Origin: Rhizobium mongolense USDA 1844
GTDB taxonomy: Bacteria; Pseudomonadota; Alphaproteobacteria; Rhizobiales; Rhizobiaceae
DNA: 64,000 bases
NCBI RefSeq assembly: GCF_000419765.1
Contig: NZ_ATTQ01000007.1
Location: 62,001 to 126,000 of the forward strand
Direction: 5' to 3'
This document shows, piece by piece, positions 26,399 through 36,236 of this stretch. Made by a program: the position numbers and the translations under genes. Under the pieces are notes generated by a model. That model was given only the letters and a program-made list of their open reading frames with translations, was not told the origin of the DNA and ran no database searches. Position 1 is the first letter of the stretch, and every line of letters begins with the position of its first letter.

Positions 26399-27397
26399 TC
26401 AGACAACGGAACCAAAGAACCGAGCTGCGATGCTGGCGACTTCGTCGTGAATAGACCGCCGATCGATGCCATCGGCATCCGTGAATATGTCCGGTGCCAG
26501 TTTCCGGCCTTGCGGCGTCGGTTCCGGCACAAAAACGTAATGGTCAACTCCGCCTTTGAGAATATCCAGCCCGGCGCCTGGCAGATGGCTGTGCAGCCAG
26601 CCGCAGCACTCCTGCGCAGGCGCAATGGTATCCGCATCACCGCCGACAATTCGAATCGGCTTTGCGATCCGCTTCAGGCTCTCGGCCGAAAAGCCCAACA
26701 CCGAGCGGCCAGGCGCAAGGACGAGGGCAGCATCAAATCGAGGGTCGCTATAGTCTTTTGATCTGCGGCTCCACGACGCGCGGAAAACTTCGCTGCGCTC
26801 CAGCAGGGGAGATATGTGGTCGGCCAGATCGGGAAACTCCCTCGGCCCACGGTGCGGGCTCTTGATCGGGTTTGCAGATTCAAACTGGGAATAGGCCACG
26901 CGTGCGCCCATCAGCAACATAGCCGTGTAGGCACCGGCGGAAAAACCAGCGACGCAGGCGTGAGCGCTGATCATTCCGCCCAGTTGCCTTCGCCAGCTGC
27001 GATCGTCGAGCATTGCACTTATGTCGCTTGCCCGTTCCCAGAGGCAGAGGAAGCCTTCCGGTCTGTAGGGTTCGGCACCGGTGTGGCCGTGATGATTGAC
27101 CGCAAGGGCGACGAAGCCCCGCTGCGCCAGGCGATGGGCCAGCCATTCGAGACCGGCGGCAACTCCCCCGGTGCCATGAGAGAGCAGCACGAGGGAATGG
27201 GGCCTCGCTGCCGGTTTAAGAGCCGCGTCACGCGCAACAGGCTTCAGCCAAAACCAAGATGCTTCAGGTACGGTCGTCTCGACTGCGCCGTCATCCGCAG
27301 GATACCAGGCCGCCCAGGAAAGAGGCCGGGGGCCGCTACCCTCCCAATTCGTCCTGTTCGCATCAAGGCAGAGGCCTTTTGCGAAGCCCACCGGCAT
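26399..27397 (-). CDS. Alpha/beta-hydrolase of the dienelactone-hydrolase-like type
   Basis: A 332-residue cytosolic hydrolase. LLSHGTGG near 71-78 supplies the oxyanion region, AGFSAGAY near 148-155 is the nucleophile elbow with catalytic Ser, GGDADTIAP near 254 carries the Asp, and GVDHYVFVPE near 281 carries the His. The N-terminal RPLSWAAWYPAD strand is typical of platelet-activating-factor-acetylhydrolase-like bacterial proteins. GGAG lies eight bases before the ATG. The substrate is unknown. The gene is convergent with the APH-like kinase, 27 bases apart. Confidence 0.8.
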   Translation of the reverse strand: MPVGFAKGLCLDANRTNWEGSGPRPLSWAAWYPADDGAVETTVPEASWFWLKPVARDAALKPAARPHSLVLLSHGTGGVAAGLEWLAHRLAQRGFVALAVNHHGHTGAEPYRPEGFLCLWERASDISAMLDDRSWRRQLGGMISAHACVAGFSAGAYTAMLLMGARVAYSQFESANPIKSPHRGPREFPDLADHISPLLERSEVFRASWSRRSKDYSDPRFDAALVLAPGRSVLGFSAESLKRIAKPIRIVGGDADTIAPAQECCGWLHSHLPGAGLDILKGGVDHYVFVPEPTPQGRKLAPDIFTDADGIDRRSIHDEVASIAARFFGSVV

Positions 27398-27486
27398 CTC
27401 ATTGCTCCAATTCGCCAGCTATCCCGTCGCGTCCTACCTTCGCAGGAAGATGGACTAAAGGCCATCCAGCGAGGTGAGGCAGGTGC

Positions 27487-28731
27487 TTAGCTTCGTTTCG
27501 AAAACAGCGATGCGAGGCTTGGACGTGGAGAGGGCGGGTTTTTCAGGCGCGGCACGACCACGAGGCGTTTGACTTCGCCGCGCTTGAAGGCGGCAAGGAA
27601 GCGGCGGTAGTCCTTGAACGAGATGCATCCGTTGGAATCGCCACGCTTGCCGAGCATGTAGGTGTGGGCGAGCAGGCCGACGCGACCGTGGATCTTCTGC
27701 GGGCCGCCGATGGGATGGAGGCGGATCGCCTCGACGCCATGGAAAAGCGCTTCTCGCATGGCGAGGTCATAGGTGTGCGGCGGGGTGGGGCCGCGCATTT
27801 TCTTATCGGCGTAGCGCGGATTGTCGCGCATGGCGCCGAGGCCGGAATGGGCTTCGAGCCTTTCGCCGCTCGGCAGATAGACGATGCTGGCCTCGATATC
27901 GTAGATCGCCACCCCATTGCGGGCGCTCGGCATCAAGGCCGGCTTGGCGAATGCTGGCATCTCCTCGTCGTCATCTTCCGTTCGCGCATAGGCAAGAGCC
28001 GGTCCGGCTTCGGGCGCGTCGATCTTCGGCTTGCCGGGGCGTGCCATCGGCAGCGGAATATCGGTGCCAGGCGCCAGAACGAGGCCGAAAGGCTCGTCGG
28101 ACGTTGTCGTCTCGGCGGAGGCGGTTTCGACAGGAGCGGCGGCAGGTATCGGCTGGGCGGAAGGAAGCGTTGCCGCAAGCGCGAGGCTTGACGCCGGTTC
28201 AACCGGCTTGGCGGAGGCGGTCTGAAGCGAATAATCAGGTGCCGGAAGGGCCGCAGGCGCGGTGACCGCCGGAACTGGTGCGGCGCTTGCAAGCACCAGC
28301 GCCTGCTGCTTCAGCGCTGCGGCTATCGCCGCGCTGTTGTTGCGCATGGCAAGCAGCGACAGGCCGCGGCGCTGCATGAGGGCGACCATATCCTTGGAGG
28401 ATTTTGGCGAGGGTTCGGCAACCATGCGGTCCGAAACCGTCGTCTGGCCCGGAAGGCGCGAGAACTTGCTGACGCGGATCAGCGGATGCGCAGGCGTGGC
28501 AACATGTGGAGCCGGCTTCCGGGCGATCGCGACATCGGCGATCGTCGCAGCTGCGGGTTGCGGCATGGCGGAGGCGTGCATGGCCGCGATCGAGGCAATC
28601 GTCCAGGCGGACAGAGCGACCGCGATACCAATTGCAGCAGTTCCGGAGATGAGCCGGAGGGGTCTGGCTGAGCGAAAAAAAGCCCAGCCGAAAGGGTTGA
28701 CGCTTTCACGCGTCTCAACAGCAAACGCCAT
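27487..28731 (-). CDS. Membrane-anchored DUF2778 (Tlde1-like) L,D-transpeptidase-fold protein
   Basis: A 414-residue protein. A membrane anchor lies at about 27-50. A long Ala/Pro-rich linker (50-265) spans the periplasm, and the last 150 residues form the DUF2778 domain with LEAHSGLG, PTPPHTYDL, AIRLHPIGG and the catalytic GDSNGCISF (Cys nucleophile, His from RLHP). The same domain is the toxic part of the T6SS effector Tlde1, which cleaves and exchanges peptidoglycan stems. In rhizobia the anchored form is chromosomal and has no T6SS context here, so cell-wall maintenance is more likely. Confidence 0.78.
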   Translation of the reverse strand: MAFAVETRESVNPFGWAFFRSARPLRLISGTAAIGIAVALSAWTIASIAAMHASAMPQPAAATIADVAIARKPAPHVATPAHPLIRVSKFSRLPGQTTVSDRMVAEPSPKSSKDMVALMQRRGLSLLAMRNNSAAIAAALKQQALVLASAAPVPAVTAPAALPAPDYSLQTASAKPVEPASSLALAATLPSAQPIPAAAPVETASAETTTSDEPFGLVLAPGTDIPLPMARPGKPKIDAPEAGPALAYARTEDDDEEMPAFAKPALMPSARNGVAIYDIEASIVYLPSGERLEAHSGLGAMRDNPRYADKKMRGPTPPHTYDLAMREALFHGVEAIRLHPIGGPQKIHGRVGLLAHTYMLGKRGDSNGCISFKDYRRFLAAFKRGEVKRLVVVPRLKNPPSPRPSLASLFSKRS

Positions 28732-29010
28732 ACTACTCGGTTTCCCAACGCGTCACATTACCGGCGGCTTACGCGGAACGCCCTTGCCGGAGCCGGTAAT
28801 GAAGCAAGAGGGCCAAAATGAGGCCCGATGCGGCTTGCCGACTGCCTGGAAGCATGACGCACTATGGTAACTAATTCCTTTACGGGCTTATCTGGCTGGA
28901 CGAAATGGACCGGTTTGCCTGTCCTCGCGATGTGTAACGAAGGAGCTGGCGCCGTCGCCGGCGAGCCTCATCGCCTTTGAAAGAACGCGTTTGCCTTGCA
29001 AGCCGTGCCG

Positions 29011-30846
29011 TTATGCCCGCTCCATGACGTAGCTGCCCGGTGCTTCCTCGATGGCGTTGAGGGCCGTGCCGCCGGGTTTGCGCGCTGGCACGCGTTTAGC
29101 GTCCTTGGCTTCGATCCAGGCGTGCCAGTGTGGCCACCAGGAGCCGGGGTTTTCCTCGGCTTTGGCAAGCCAGGTGTCGTAATCGCCCCTGGTCGGGCCG
29201 CCGGTCCAGAACTGATATTTCTTCTTGTCGGGCGGGTTGACGACGCCGGCGATATGGCCGGAGCCGGCCAGCACGAAATCGACTTTTCCGCCGAAGAACC
29301 GGCTGCCGACGAAGACGGAGTTCGCAGGAGCGATATGGTCTTCGCGGGTCGCCAGATTGTAGACCGGGATCTTCACGTCCTTCAGCGATACGGTCTTGCC
29401 GCCAAGCATCATTTCGCCGGCGGTGAGCGCGTTCCTGAGATAGCAGTTGCGCAGGTAGAAGGCGTGGTTGGCGGCCGCCATGCGGGTGGAATCGGCATTC
29501 CAGAAGAGTAGGTCGAAGGGCATCGGCATCTCGCCCTTCAGGTAGTTGTTGACGAAATAGGGCCAGATCAGCTCGGAGGCACGCAGCATGTTGAAGGCGG
29601 TCGCCATCTTCGAGCCGTCGAGATAGCCGGTCGCCTGCATATGCGCCTCGAGTGCTTCCAGCTGCTCCTCGTCGACGAAGACCTTGAGGTCGCCCGCATG
29701 GGTGAAGTCGACCTGGGTGGTGAACAGCGTCGCCGTCTTGATGCGCTTGTTTTTCTCCTTGGCGTGCAGCGCCAGTGTTGCCGCAAGCAGCGTGCCGCCG
29801 ACGCAATAGCCGACGCTATTCACATCCTTTTCATCGGTCGCCTTTTCGATCGTTTCCAGCGCGAAATCGATGCCCTCGCGGGCATAGGCCGTCCAATCCT
29901 TCCCGGCATGGCGGGCATCAGGGTTCACCCATGAGATGACGAAGACGGTATGGCCCTGGTCGACGCACCATTTAATGAAGGATTTCTGCGGGTTGAGGTC
30001 GAGAATATAGAATTTGTTGATCCACGGCGGGCAGATGAGGAGAGGGCGTCTCAGCACCGTATCCGTGGACGACTCGTACTGGATGATCTGGCAGATGTCA
30101 TTCTGCGCGATCACCTTGCCGGGGGTCAGCGCCATGTCCCGGCCGACGGCGAATTTGGTCATGTCGGTTTGGCGCAGTTTCAGGTCGCCGCGGCCGGCCG
30201 CGATGTCCTCCGCCAGCATCTTCATACCGCGCACCAGGTTTTCGCCGCTGGTTGCGATCGTTTCGCGGTAGAGCTGCGGGTTGGTGGCGACAAAATTGCT
30301 CGGCGAAAGGGCAGCGGTGATCTGCTTCACGTAGAAGCTCGCCTTATGTCTTGTATGCTCGTCGAGCCCCTCGGTCTGGGCGACGATTTTCTCTGCCCAA
30401 TCGGCGGTGATGAAATAGACCTGACGCAGGAAATCGAAGAAGGGGTTCTTCTGCCAATCTGCGTCGGAAAAGCGCTTGTCCTTGCGCTCCGGCTCGGGCT
30501 CGCCAGCCTCGCCTTGCAACCGTTGCATCGAACGCATCCAGACGCCGAAATAGCTGCTCATCAGCTGTGTTTGCGCCTCGAAAGTCCGGCGCGGATCGGA
30601 CATCCAGTATTCGGTGACCTTCGAGAGCGTCTTGACCATGTCGGTCATCGGCGCGGCGAGCCGGTCGTTGATTTCCCCGCTCTTGCGCGGCGCCAGCCAA
30701 ACGGAGGCCGCCTTGCCGAGGTTTTCCAGCGCGCGGGCAATGTTCATCGCCATCGCCTCGGGATCCTTCAACAGGTAAGGATCGAGATTCGGTTCGAAAC
30801 CCGGGGTTTTCGTCTTCCCGCCATTTTCCTGCTTGCTGTCGGTCAC
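29011..30846 (-). CDS. phaC: Class I poly(3-hydroxyalkanoate) synthase
   Basis: A 611-residue enzyme polymerising 3-hydroxybutyryl-CoA into PHB granules. The start is GTG 30846, behind GGAGGAG. The lipase-like box is GYCVGG with Cys348 as nucleophile. The other triad members are Asp in TREDHIAP and His in GSGHIAGVVNPP. The N-terminal 180 residues form the usual granule/dimer domain (FFDFLRQVYF). phaA, phaB and phaZ are not in this window, which is usual for rhizobia. It is divergent from the lipoprotein gene at 31000, with 153 bases between. Confidence 0.95.
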   Translation of the reverse strand: MTDSKQENGGKTKTPGFEPNLDPYLLKDPEAMAMNIARALENLGKAASVWLAPRKSGEINDRLAAPMTDMVKTLSKVTEYWMSDPRRTFEAQTQLMSSYFGVWMRSMQRLQGEAGEPEPERKDKRFSDADWQKNPFFDFLRQVYFITADWAEKIVAQTEGLDEHTRHKASFYVKQITAALSPSNFVATNPQLYRETIATSGENLVRGMKMLAEDIAAGRGDLKLRQTDMTKFAVGRDMALTPGKVIAQNDICQIIQYESSTDTVLRRPLLICPPWINKFYILDLNPQKSFIKWCVDQGHTVFVISWVNPDARHAGKDWTAYAREGIDFALETIEKATDEKDVNSVGYCVGGTLLAATLALHAKEKNKRIKTATLFTTQVDFTHAGDLKVFVDEEQLEALEAHMQATGYLDGSKMATAFNMLRASELIWPYFVNNYLKGEMPMPFDLLFWNADSTRMAAANHAFYLRNCYLRNALTAGEMMLGGKTVSLKDVKIPVYNLATREDHIAPANSVFVGSRFFGGKVDFVLAGSGHIAGVVNPPDKKKYQFWTGGPTRGDYDTWLAKAEENPGSWWPHWHAWIEAKDAKRVPARKPGGTALNAIEEAPGSYVMERA

Positions 30847-30999
30847 GTGTCTCCTCCGGCGGCAGCATTCTCTTGCATATTAAGTTGTACATCGTCCCGG
30901 ATCGAGAAAACAAGTTCAACGCAAGCGCACTCGTGCTATTGCTTTGTTGCTGCGACAAATTTAACAGTCGCTGAGGCTTCAGGATTTGGAAGATCTGGC

Positions 31000-31416
31000 A
31001 TGACGACGAACGGCATCTTAGGCATGGCACTCGCAACCCGCATGGCACTCGCTGCCGCGGCCGCAGCGATGACGCTTGCTGGATGCGCATACACGCCGGA
31101 GCAGAAGGCGGCCGCCGCGGCGCGGCGCGCGCCTCCGACGGCCGTCGTCATGACGCCGACCAAGGGCGAGGAGCCGGCACAAAGCAGCCTTGCCCATTAT
31201 CCGGACGGCTATCCGAGCTTCGGCGCGCCGCTGACGGCAGCAAACGCCCAGATGAGCAACGAGGAAGCCGCAAGCTTGGGGCAGAAGCTTTCGGGACTTC
31301 GCGTCCAGCGCAAGGCAGGCACGATTTCGGAAGCCGAATATCAGCGGCGGGTGGCCGAATATCGCAAGCTTGCCGCCGAGCACGGCACAGACGCGCTCTC
31401 TGCAATCGGCAATTAA
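31000..31416 (+). CDS. Small lipoprotein with SHOCT-like tail
   Basis: A 138-residue exported lipoprotein. The signal peptide ends in the lipobox LAGC (Cys at about 29). An ATG 24 bases further in would shorten the signal but keep the lipobox. The mature protein has a low-complexity Ala/Arg stretch and a short C-terminal helix pair, LSGLRVQRKAGTISEAEYQRRVAEYR, resembling a SHOCT oligomerisation motif. No function is known. It shares its upstream region with phaC. Confidence 0.7.
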   Translation: MTTNGILGMALATRMALAAAAAAMTLAGCAYTPEQKAAAAARRAPPTAVVMTPTKGEEPAQSSLAHYPDGYPSFGAPLTAANAQMSNEEAASLGQKLSGLRVQRKAGTISEAEYQRRVAEYRKLAAEHGTDALSAIGN

Positions 31417-31638
31417 GCCTTGCCTTTCAGGCGATTTGGACGCAAAGCCTTCCGCAGCTGGCGGGAGACGCAATTTTCCCGATAATGCGCGTCTGTCGCG
31501 GCCTTTCGTCAAAGATTCGCCGCGGGACGAAAGTCTGATGAATACGGCGTTTGCGATTGTGAAGTTCGTGTCGCAGGCAGCCGGGAACAAACGAGCTTCG
31601 AGCGCGGTCATGGTGGCCGCATTTCCATGGGGAAAGAG

Positions 31639-32856
31639 ATGGAAGAGTTTCACAAAGTCCGGCGTTTGCCGCCTTACGTTTTCGAACAGGTCAACCGTTT
31701 GAAAGCGAGCGCGCGAGCGGGCGGCGCCGATATCATCGATCTCGGCATGGGAAATCCGGATCTCCCCACTCCAAAGGCGATCGTCGACAAACTGTGCGAG
31801 GTCGTCCAGGATCCGCGCACGCACCGCTATTCCTCCTCCAAGGGCATCCCCGGCCTTCGCCGGGCACAGGCCGCCTATTACGCCCGCCGTTTCGGCGTGA
31901 AGCTCAATCCGGATACGCAGGTCGTCGCGACCCTCGGCTCGAAGGAAGGCTTCGCCAACATGGCGCAGGCGATCACCGCGCCGGGCGACGTCATCCTCTG
32001 CCCGAACCCGACCTATCCGATCCATGCCTTCGGCTTCCTGATGGCGGGCGGTGTGATCCGTTCGATCCCGGTCGAGCCGGATGAGAACTTCTTCCAGCCC
32101 TTGGAGCGGGCCGTGCGCCACTCGATCCCGAAGCCCTTAGCGCTGGTCCTCAACTATCCGTCCAACCCGACGGCCTTTGTCGCGACGCTCGATTTCTACA
32201 AGGATGTCGTTGCCTTCGCGAAGAAGCACGACATCATCGTGCTTTCGGACCTCGCCTATTCGGAAATCTACTTCGATGGAGAGCCGCCGCCTTCGGTCCT
32301 GCAGGTTCCTGGCGCCATGGATGTCACCGTCGAGTTCACCTCGATGTCGAAGACCTTCTCGATGCCCGGCTGGCGCATGGGTTTTGCGGTTGGCAACGAG
32401 CGGCTGATCGCGGCCCTGACGCGCGTCAAGTCCTACCTTGACTACGGCGCCTTCACGCCGATCCAGGTCGCGGCGACGCATGCGTTGAACGGCGACGGTT
32501 CCGACATCGCGGAAGTCCGCAACGTCTACAAGCGCCGCCGCGACGTAATGGTCGAGAGCTTCGGCAAGGCCGGTTTCGACGTGCCGCCGCCGGCAGCCAC
32601 GATGTTTGCCTGGGCGAAGATCCCGGAAAAGTTCCGTCATCTCGGTTCGCTGGAATTTTCCAAGCTGCTTGTCGAAAAGGCCGATGTCGCGGTCGCACCG
32701 GGCGTCGGCTTCGGCGAGCAGGGCGACGATTACGTGCGTCTGGCGCTCGTGGAGAACGAGCATCGCATCCGCCAGGCCGCCCGCAACATCAAGAAGTTCC
32801 TGTCGACGGCCGACGAGACGATGCACAACGTCATCTCGCTCAACGCGCACCGCTGA
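31639..32856 (+). CDS. PLP-dependent aminotransferase, alanine/aspartate type (AlaC-like)
   Basis: A 405-residue class I/II aminotransferase. I place the start at ATG 31639 (MEEFHKVRRLPPY) behind GGGGAAAG; the ATG 12 bases earlier has no ribosome site. PLP contacts are visible: LGMGNPDLPTP near 38, GSKEGFANM near 100, NYPSNPTA near 173, SDLAYSEIYF near 201, and the Schiff-base Lys in SMSKTFSMPGWRMGF near 237. The family makes alanine from pyruvate or acts near aspartate metabolism. It precedes homoserine dehydrogenase by 67 bases and may be co-transcribed, which fits an aspartate-family role. Confidence 0.88.
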   Translation: MEEFHKVRRLPPYVFEQVNRLKASARAGGADIIDLGMGNPDLPTPKAIVDKLCEVVQDPRTHRYSSSKGIPGLRRAQAAYYARRFGVKLNPDTQVVATLGSKEGFANMAQAITAPGDVILCPNPTYPIHAFGFLMAGGVIRSIPVEPDENFFQPLERAVRHSIPKPLALVLNYPSNPTAFVATLDFYKDVVAFAKKHDIIVLSDLAYSEIYFDGEPPPSVLQVPGAMDVTVEFTSMSKTFSMPGWRMGFAVGNERLIAALTRVKSYLDYGAFTPIQVAATHALNGDGSDIAEVRNVYKRRRDVMVESFGKAGFDVPPPAATMFAWAKIPEKFRHLGSLEFSKLLVEKADVAVAPGVGFGEQGDDYVRLALVENEHRIRQAARNIKKFLSTADETMHNVISLNAHR

Positions 32857-32873
32857 TATCTTCACACTTCAAC

Positions 32874-32897
32874 GGCAGCCGCTTTTTGGCGGCTGCC
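32874..32897. terminator. Perfect inverted repeat between the aminotransferase and hom
   Basis: GGCAGCCGC and GCGGCTGCC form a 9-bp stem around a TTTTTG loop. It is followed by TCTCAT rather than a T-run, so it may be a weak terminator or an attenuating or RNA-stabilising hairpin within the operon. Confidence 0.5.
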
Positions 32898-32923
32898 TCT
32901 CATAAAACACGCAGGATCGTTCC

Positions 32924-34246
32924 ATGACAGACGCCCTCAAAATCGGCATTGCGGGCCTTGGCACCGTTGGTGCTTCGCTCGTCCGTATCATTCAGAGCCG
33001 CAGCAACGAGCTTGCTGCCACATGCGGGCGGCCGATCCTGATTACGGGCGTTTCGGCTCGCGACAAGACCAAGGACCGCGGCCTTCATCTTGCCGGCGTC
33101 GAGTGGTTCGACCGGCCGGAAGACCTGGCTGAAAAAGGTGACATCGAGGTTTTCGTCGAACTCATCGGCGGCGCCAACGGCCCTGCCAACAGTTCGGTGC
33201 GCGCCGCTCTCGAACGGGGTCTCCATGTGGTGACGGCCAACAAGGCGCTGCTTGCCTATCACGGCGTCGAACTGGCGACGATCGCGGAAAAAAAGGGCAC
33301 GCTGCTGAATTTCGAAGCGGCCGTGGCCGGCGGCATTCCCGTCATCAAGGCGCTGCGTGAATCGCTGACAGGCAACACGATTTCGCGCATTTACGGCATC
33401 ATGAACGGCACCTGCAACTACATCCTGACCAAGATGGAGAAGGAGGGCCTCTCCTTTGCAGATTGCCTGAAGGAAGCACAGCGTCTCGGCTACGCCGAAG
33501 CCGATCCGGCCTTCGACATCGAGGGCAATGATACGGCGCACAAGCTCTCGATCCTGACGACGCTTGCCTTCGGCAACCAGATCGCGGCTGACGACATCTA
33601 CCTCGAAGGCATAACGAATATTTCGATCGAGGATATCCATGCGGCGGCCGAGCTCGGCTATCGCATCAAGCTGCTCGGCGTCGCACAGCGCACCGATACC
33701 GGCATCGAACAGCGCGTGCACCCGACCATGGTGCCTGTCGATTCGGTCATCGCCCAGGTGGACGGCGTCACCAACGCTGTGGCGATCGAGTCCGATATTC
33801 TCGGTGAATTGCTGATGGTTGGCCCGGGGGCCGGCGGCAATGCGACTGCATCCTCGGTGCTTGGCGACATCGCCGACATCGCCAAAAGCCAGCCTGGCGC
33901 GCAGCGCGTGCCGGTTCTCGGCCATCCGGCAAAGGCGCTGGAATCCTATCGCAAGGCCCGGATGAAGAGCCATGAAGGCGGCTACTTCATCCGCCTGACG
34001 GTGCTTGACCGCACCGGCGTTTTTGCGAGCATCGCGACGCGCATGGCGGAAAACCACATCTCTCTGGAATCCATTGTGCAGCGGTCGCAGCAGCACCTGG
34101 CGCCGTCGCACCACCAGACGATCATCCTTGTCACCCATGCAACGATGGAGGATTCCGTGCGCAAGGCTGTTGCTGCTATCAAGGGCGAAGGCTACCTCGT
34201 GGGCGAACCGCAGGTGATCCGCATCGAGCGTCCCAAAGAAGATTGA
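32924..34246 (+). CDS. hom: Homoserine dehydrogenase
   Basis: A 440-residue monofunctional enzyme reducing aspartate semialdehyde to homoserine on the way to threonine and methionine. The Rossmann motif IAGLGTVGASL is at about 8-18. The catalytic region has TANKALLAYHG, FEAAVAGGIPVIKALRESL, GIMNGTCNYILTKM and the active-site stretch EADPAFDIEGNDTAHKLSIL. An ACT domain fills about 350-430 (FIRLTVLDRTGVFASIATRMAE), the likely site of threonine feedback. The ATG follows CAGGATCG. Length and domain order are normal. Confidence 0.96.
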   Translation: MTDALKIGIAGLGTVGASLVRIIQSRSNELAATCGRPILITGVSARDKTKDRGLHLAGVEWFDRPEDLAEKGDIEVFVELIGGANGPANSSVRAALERGLHVVTANKALLAYHGVELATIAEKKGTLLNFEAAVAGGIPVIKALRESLTGNTISRIYGIMNGTCNYILTKMEKEGLSFADCLKEAQRLGYAEADPAFDIEGNDTAHKLSILTTLAFGNQIAADDIYLEGITNISIEDIHAAAELGYRIKLLGVAQRTDTGIEQRVHPTMVPVDSVIAQVDGVTNAVAIESDILGELLMVGPGAGGNATASSVLGDIADIAKSQPGAQRVPVLGHPAKALESYRKARMKSHEGGYFIRLTVLDRTGVFASIATRMAENHISLESIVQRSQQHLAPSHHQTIILVTHATMEDSVRKAVAAIKGEGYLVGEPQVIRIERPKED

Positions 34247-34401
34247 GAACCCGTCTTCCTTAAAAGAACTGATGAGCGAGGCGGCCGGGGGGCATTCTCG
34301 TCCACAGCTAACATGGGCCTTCGCGTCCAAAATCGTTGTGTGCTCCACCAAAGCCACATAAATCTGCCGACAGCGCCCCGGTCCCGGGGCGGTGACAAGC
34401 G

Positions 34402-36225
34402 ATGGGCGATCAGAGGGGCGTTGTGGATTTAGCGGCCGATCCGGTACAGCGGGCATTCCTGGGAGTGGAGAAATCCGTCCTCGATAACCGCTGGGTGTCG
34501 CGCCTGGATCAGGCGGGACAGAACCGCGCGCTTGCCATATCGCAGGTGCACGGCCTGCCGGATTTGATTGCCCGCGTGCTTGCCGGGCGGGGTGTCGGGG
34601 TCGACGAGGCCCTGGAATTTCTCGATCCGACGATCCGCAGCCTAATGCCTGATCCCTATACGCTGACGGATTGCGAGAAGGCGGCCAGACGTCTGGTCGA
34701 GGCAATCCGGCGCGGCGAGAACGTTGCGATCTTCGGCGACTATGACGTCGATGGCGCGGCTTCCTCGGCGCTGATGTACCGTTTCCTCACGCATTTCGGC
34801 GTTAGGGCCAATATCTACATTCCCGATCGCATCTTCGAAGGCTACGGACCCAATCCGGGCGCGATCGATCAGCTGATCGACAACGGCGCGCAGCTGATCG
34901 TGACGGTCGATTGCGGCTCGACCAGCCACGAAGCTCTGGGGGCCGCCGAGAAGCGAAATATCGACGTCGTCGTCATCGATCACCACCAGGTGACACATGA
35001 TCTGCCGCACTGCCATGCTCTGGTGAACCCGAACCGCGAGGACGATCTTTCGGGGCAGGGGCATCTCTGCGCTGCGGGCGTCGTCTTCCTGGTGCTGGTC
35101 GCGGCGCTGAGGCTGTTGCGCGAGGCGGGCGACAAGCGAATTTTGGCGATCGACTTGCTGCAATGGCTGGACATCGTGGCGCTGGCGACGGTCTGCGATG
35201 TCGTGCCGCTCAAGGGGCTGAACCGGGCCTATGTCGTCAAGGGCCTGGTCGCCGCGCGCCACCAGAGCAATGCCGGGCTCACCGCACTTTTTCGCAAGGC
35301 GGGCCTTTCCGGACCGGTGACGCCCTATCATTTCGGCTTCCTCATCGGTCCGCGCATCAATGCCGGCGGCCGCATCGGCGACGCGGCACTCGGCAGCAGG
35401 CTTCTGACGCTGGACGATACCGGCGAGGCGGAGGCCATCGCCCAGCGGCTGGACGAGCTCAACCGCGAGCGCCAGGCGATGGAAGCGGCGATGCTGCAGG
35501 AGGCCGAGGCGGAGGCGCTTGCCGAGTATGGAGACGGCGAGGGAGCTTCGGTGATCGTCACCGCACGGGACAAGTGGCATCCGGGCATCGTCGGCCTGCT
35601 GGCTGCGCGGCTGAAGGAGAAATTCAAGCGTCCGGCCTTCGCCATCGCCTTCGACCCGTCGGGCCGCGGAACGGGCTCCGGCCGCTCGATCAACGGTTTC
35701 GACATGGGAAGGATGGTGCGCGCGGCGGTCGACGAAGGCCTGCTTCTCAAGGGGGGCGGCCATGCGATGGCCGCGGGCTTGACCGTCGAGCGCGAAAAGC
35801 TCGGAGCCTTGCGCAACTTCTTTACAGAACGTGCCGAAAAAACCGTTGCGGCGCTGGTTGCCAATGAGACGCTGAAGATCGACGGCGCGATCGGCGCCAG
35901 CGGTGCGACGATCGAACTGATCGACCGGCTGGAAACGGCCGGGCCCTACGGCTCGGGGCATTCGCAGCCGATCTTCGCGGTGCCCGCGCATCGCCTGCGC
36001 GACGCGCGGATGGTCGGCGAGAAACATGTGAAGGTAACGCTTGAGGCGATGGACGGCTCCCGCCTCGACGGCATCGCTTTCCGGGCCGCGGACACCTCGC
36101 TCGGCAACCTTCTGCTCAATTCCCGCGGGGCGAGCCTGCATGTGGCGGGAATGCTGGGGGCCGAGCATTATCAGGGTGCGCGGCGCATCCAGCTGCGTGT
36201 CTGCGACGCGGCGCCGGCGCGGTAG
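34402..36225 (+). CDS. recJ: Single-stranded-DNA exonuclease RecJ
   Basis: A 607-residue 5'-3' exonuclease for recombination and mismatch repair. The DHH phosphoesterase motifs are complete: DYDVDG at 113-118, VDCGS near 169 and DHH at 193-195, with a later Asp in LQWLDIVALATVCDVVPL. The DHHA1 domain holds INGFDMGRMV and GGGHAMAAGL, and an OB-fold C-terminus follows. The start is uncertain within the first 20 codons, because no strong ribosome site precedes the ATG. It is convergent with the rfb operon, whose last gene ends 11 bases beyond its stop. Confidence 0.94.
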   Translation: MGDQRGVVDLAADPVQRAFLGVEKSVLDNRWVSRLDQAGQNRALAISQVHGLPDLIARVLAGRGVGVDEALEFLDPTIRSLMPDPYTLTDCEKAARRLVEAIRRGENVAIFGDYDVDGAASSALMYRFLTHFGVRANIYIPDRIFEGYGPNPGAIDQLIDNGAQLIVTVDCGSTSHEALGAAEKRNIDVVVIDHHQVTHDLPHCHALVNPNREDDLSGQGHLCAAGVVFLVLVAALRLLREAGDKRILAIDLLQWLDIVALATVCDVVPLKGLNRAYVVKGLVAARHQSNAGLTALFRKAGLSGPVTPYHFGFLIGPRINAGGRIGDAALGSRLLTLDDTGEAEAIAQRLDELNRERQAMEAAMLQEAEAEALAEYGDGEGASVIVTARDKWHPGIVGLLAARLKEKFKRPAFAIAFDPSGRGTGSGRSINGFDMGRMVRAAVDEGLLLKGGGHAMAAGLTVEREKLGALRNFFTERAEKTVAALVANETLKIDGAIGASGATIELIDRLETAGPYGSGHSQPIFAVPAHRLRDARMVGEKHVKVTLEAMDGSRLDGIAFRAADTSLGNLLLNSRGASLHVAGMLGAEHYQGARRIQLRVCDAAPAR

Positions 36226-36236
36226 ACCGAGCGAGC

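Noticed and set aside
27487..27900. DUF2778 domain as a T6SS effector
   Set aside because: The protein has an N-terminal membrane anchor and there are no secretion or immunity genes nearby.
29950..30999. Long plus-strand extension of the lipoprotein frame across phaC
   Set aside because: It is antisense to phaC. The real start is the ATG at 31000 before the lipoprotein signal.
32900..34705. A 601-codon minus-strand frame opposite hom
   Set aside because: The other strand encodes a complete homoserine dehydrogenase with ACT domain; this frame is its shadow.
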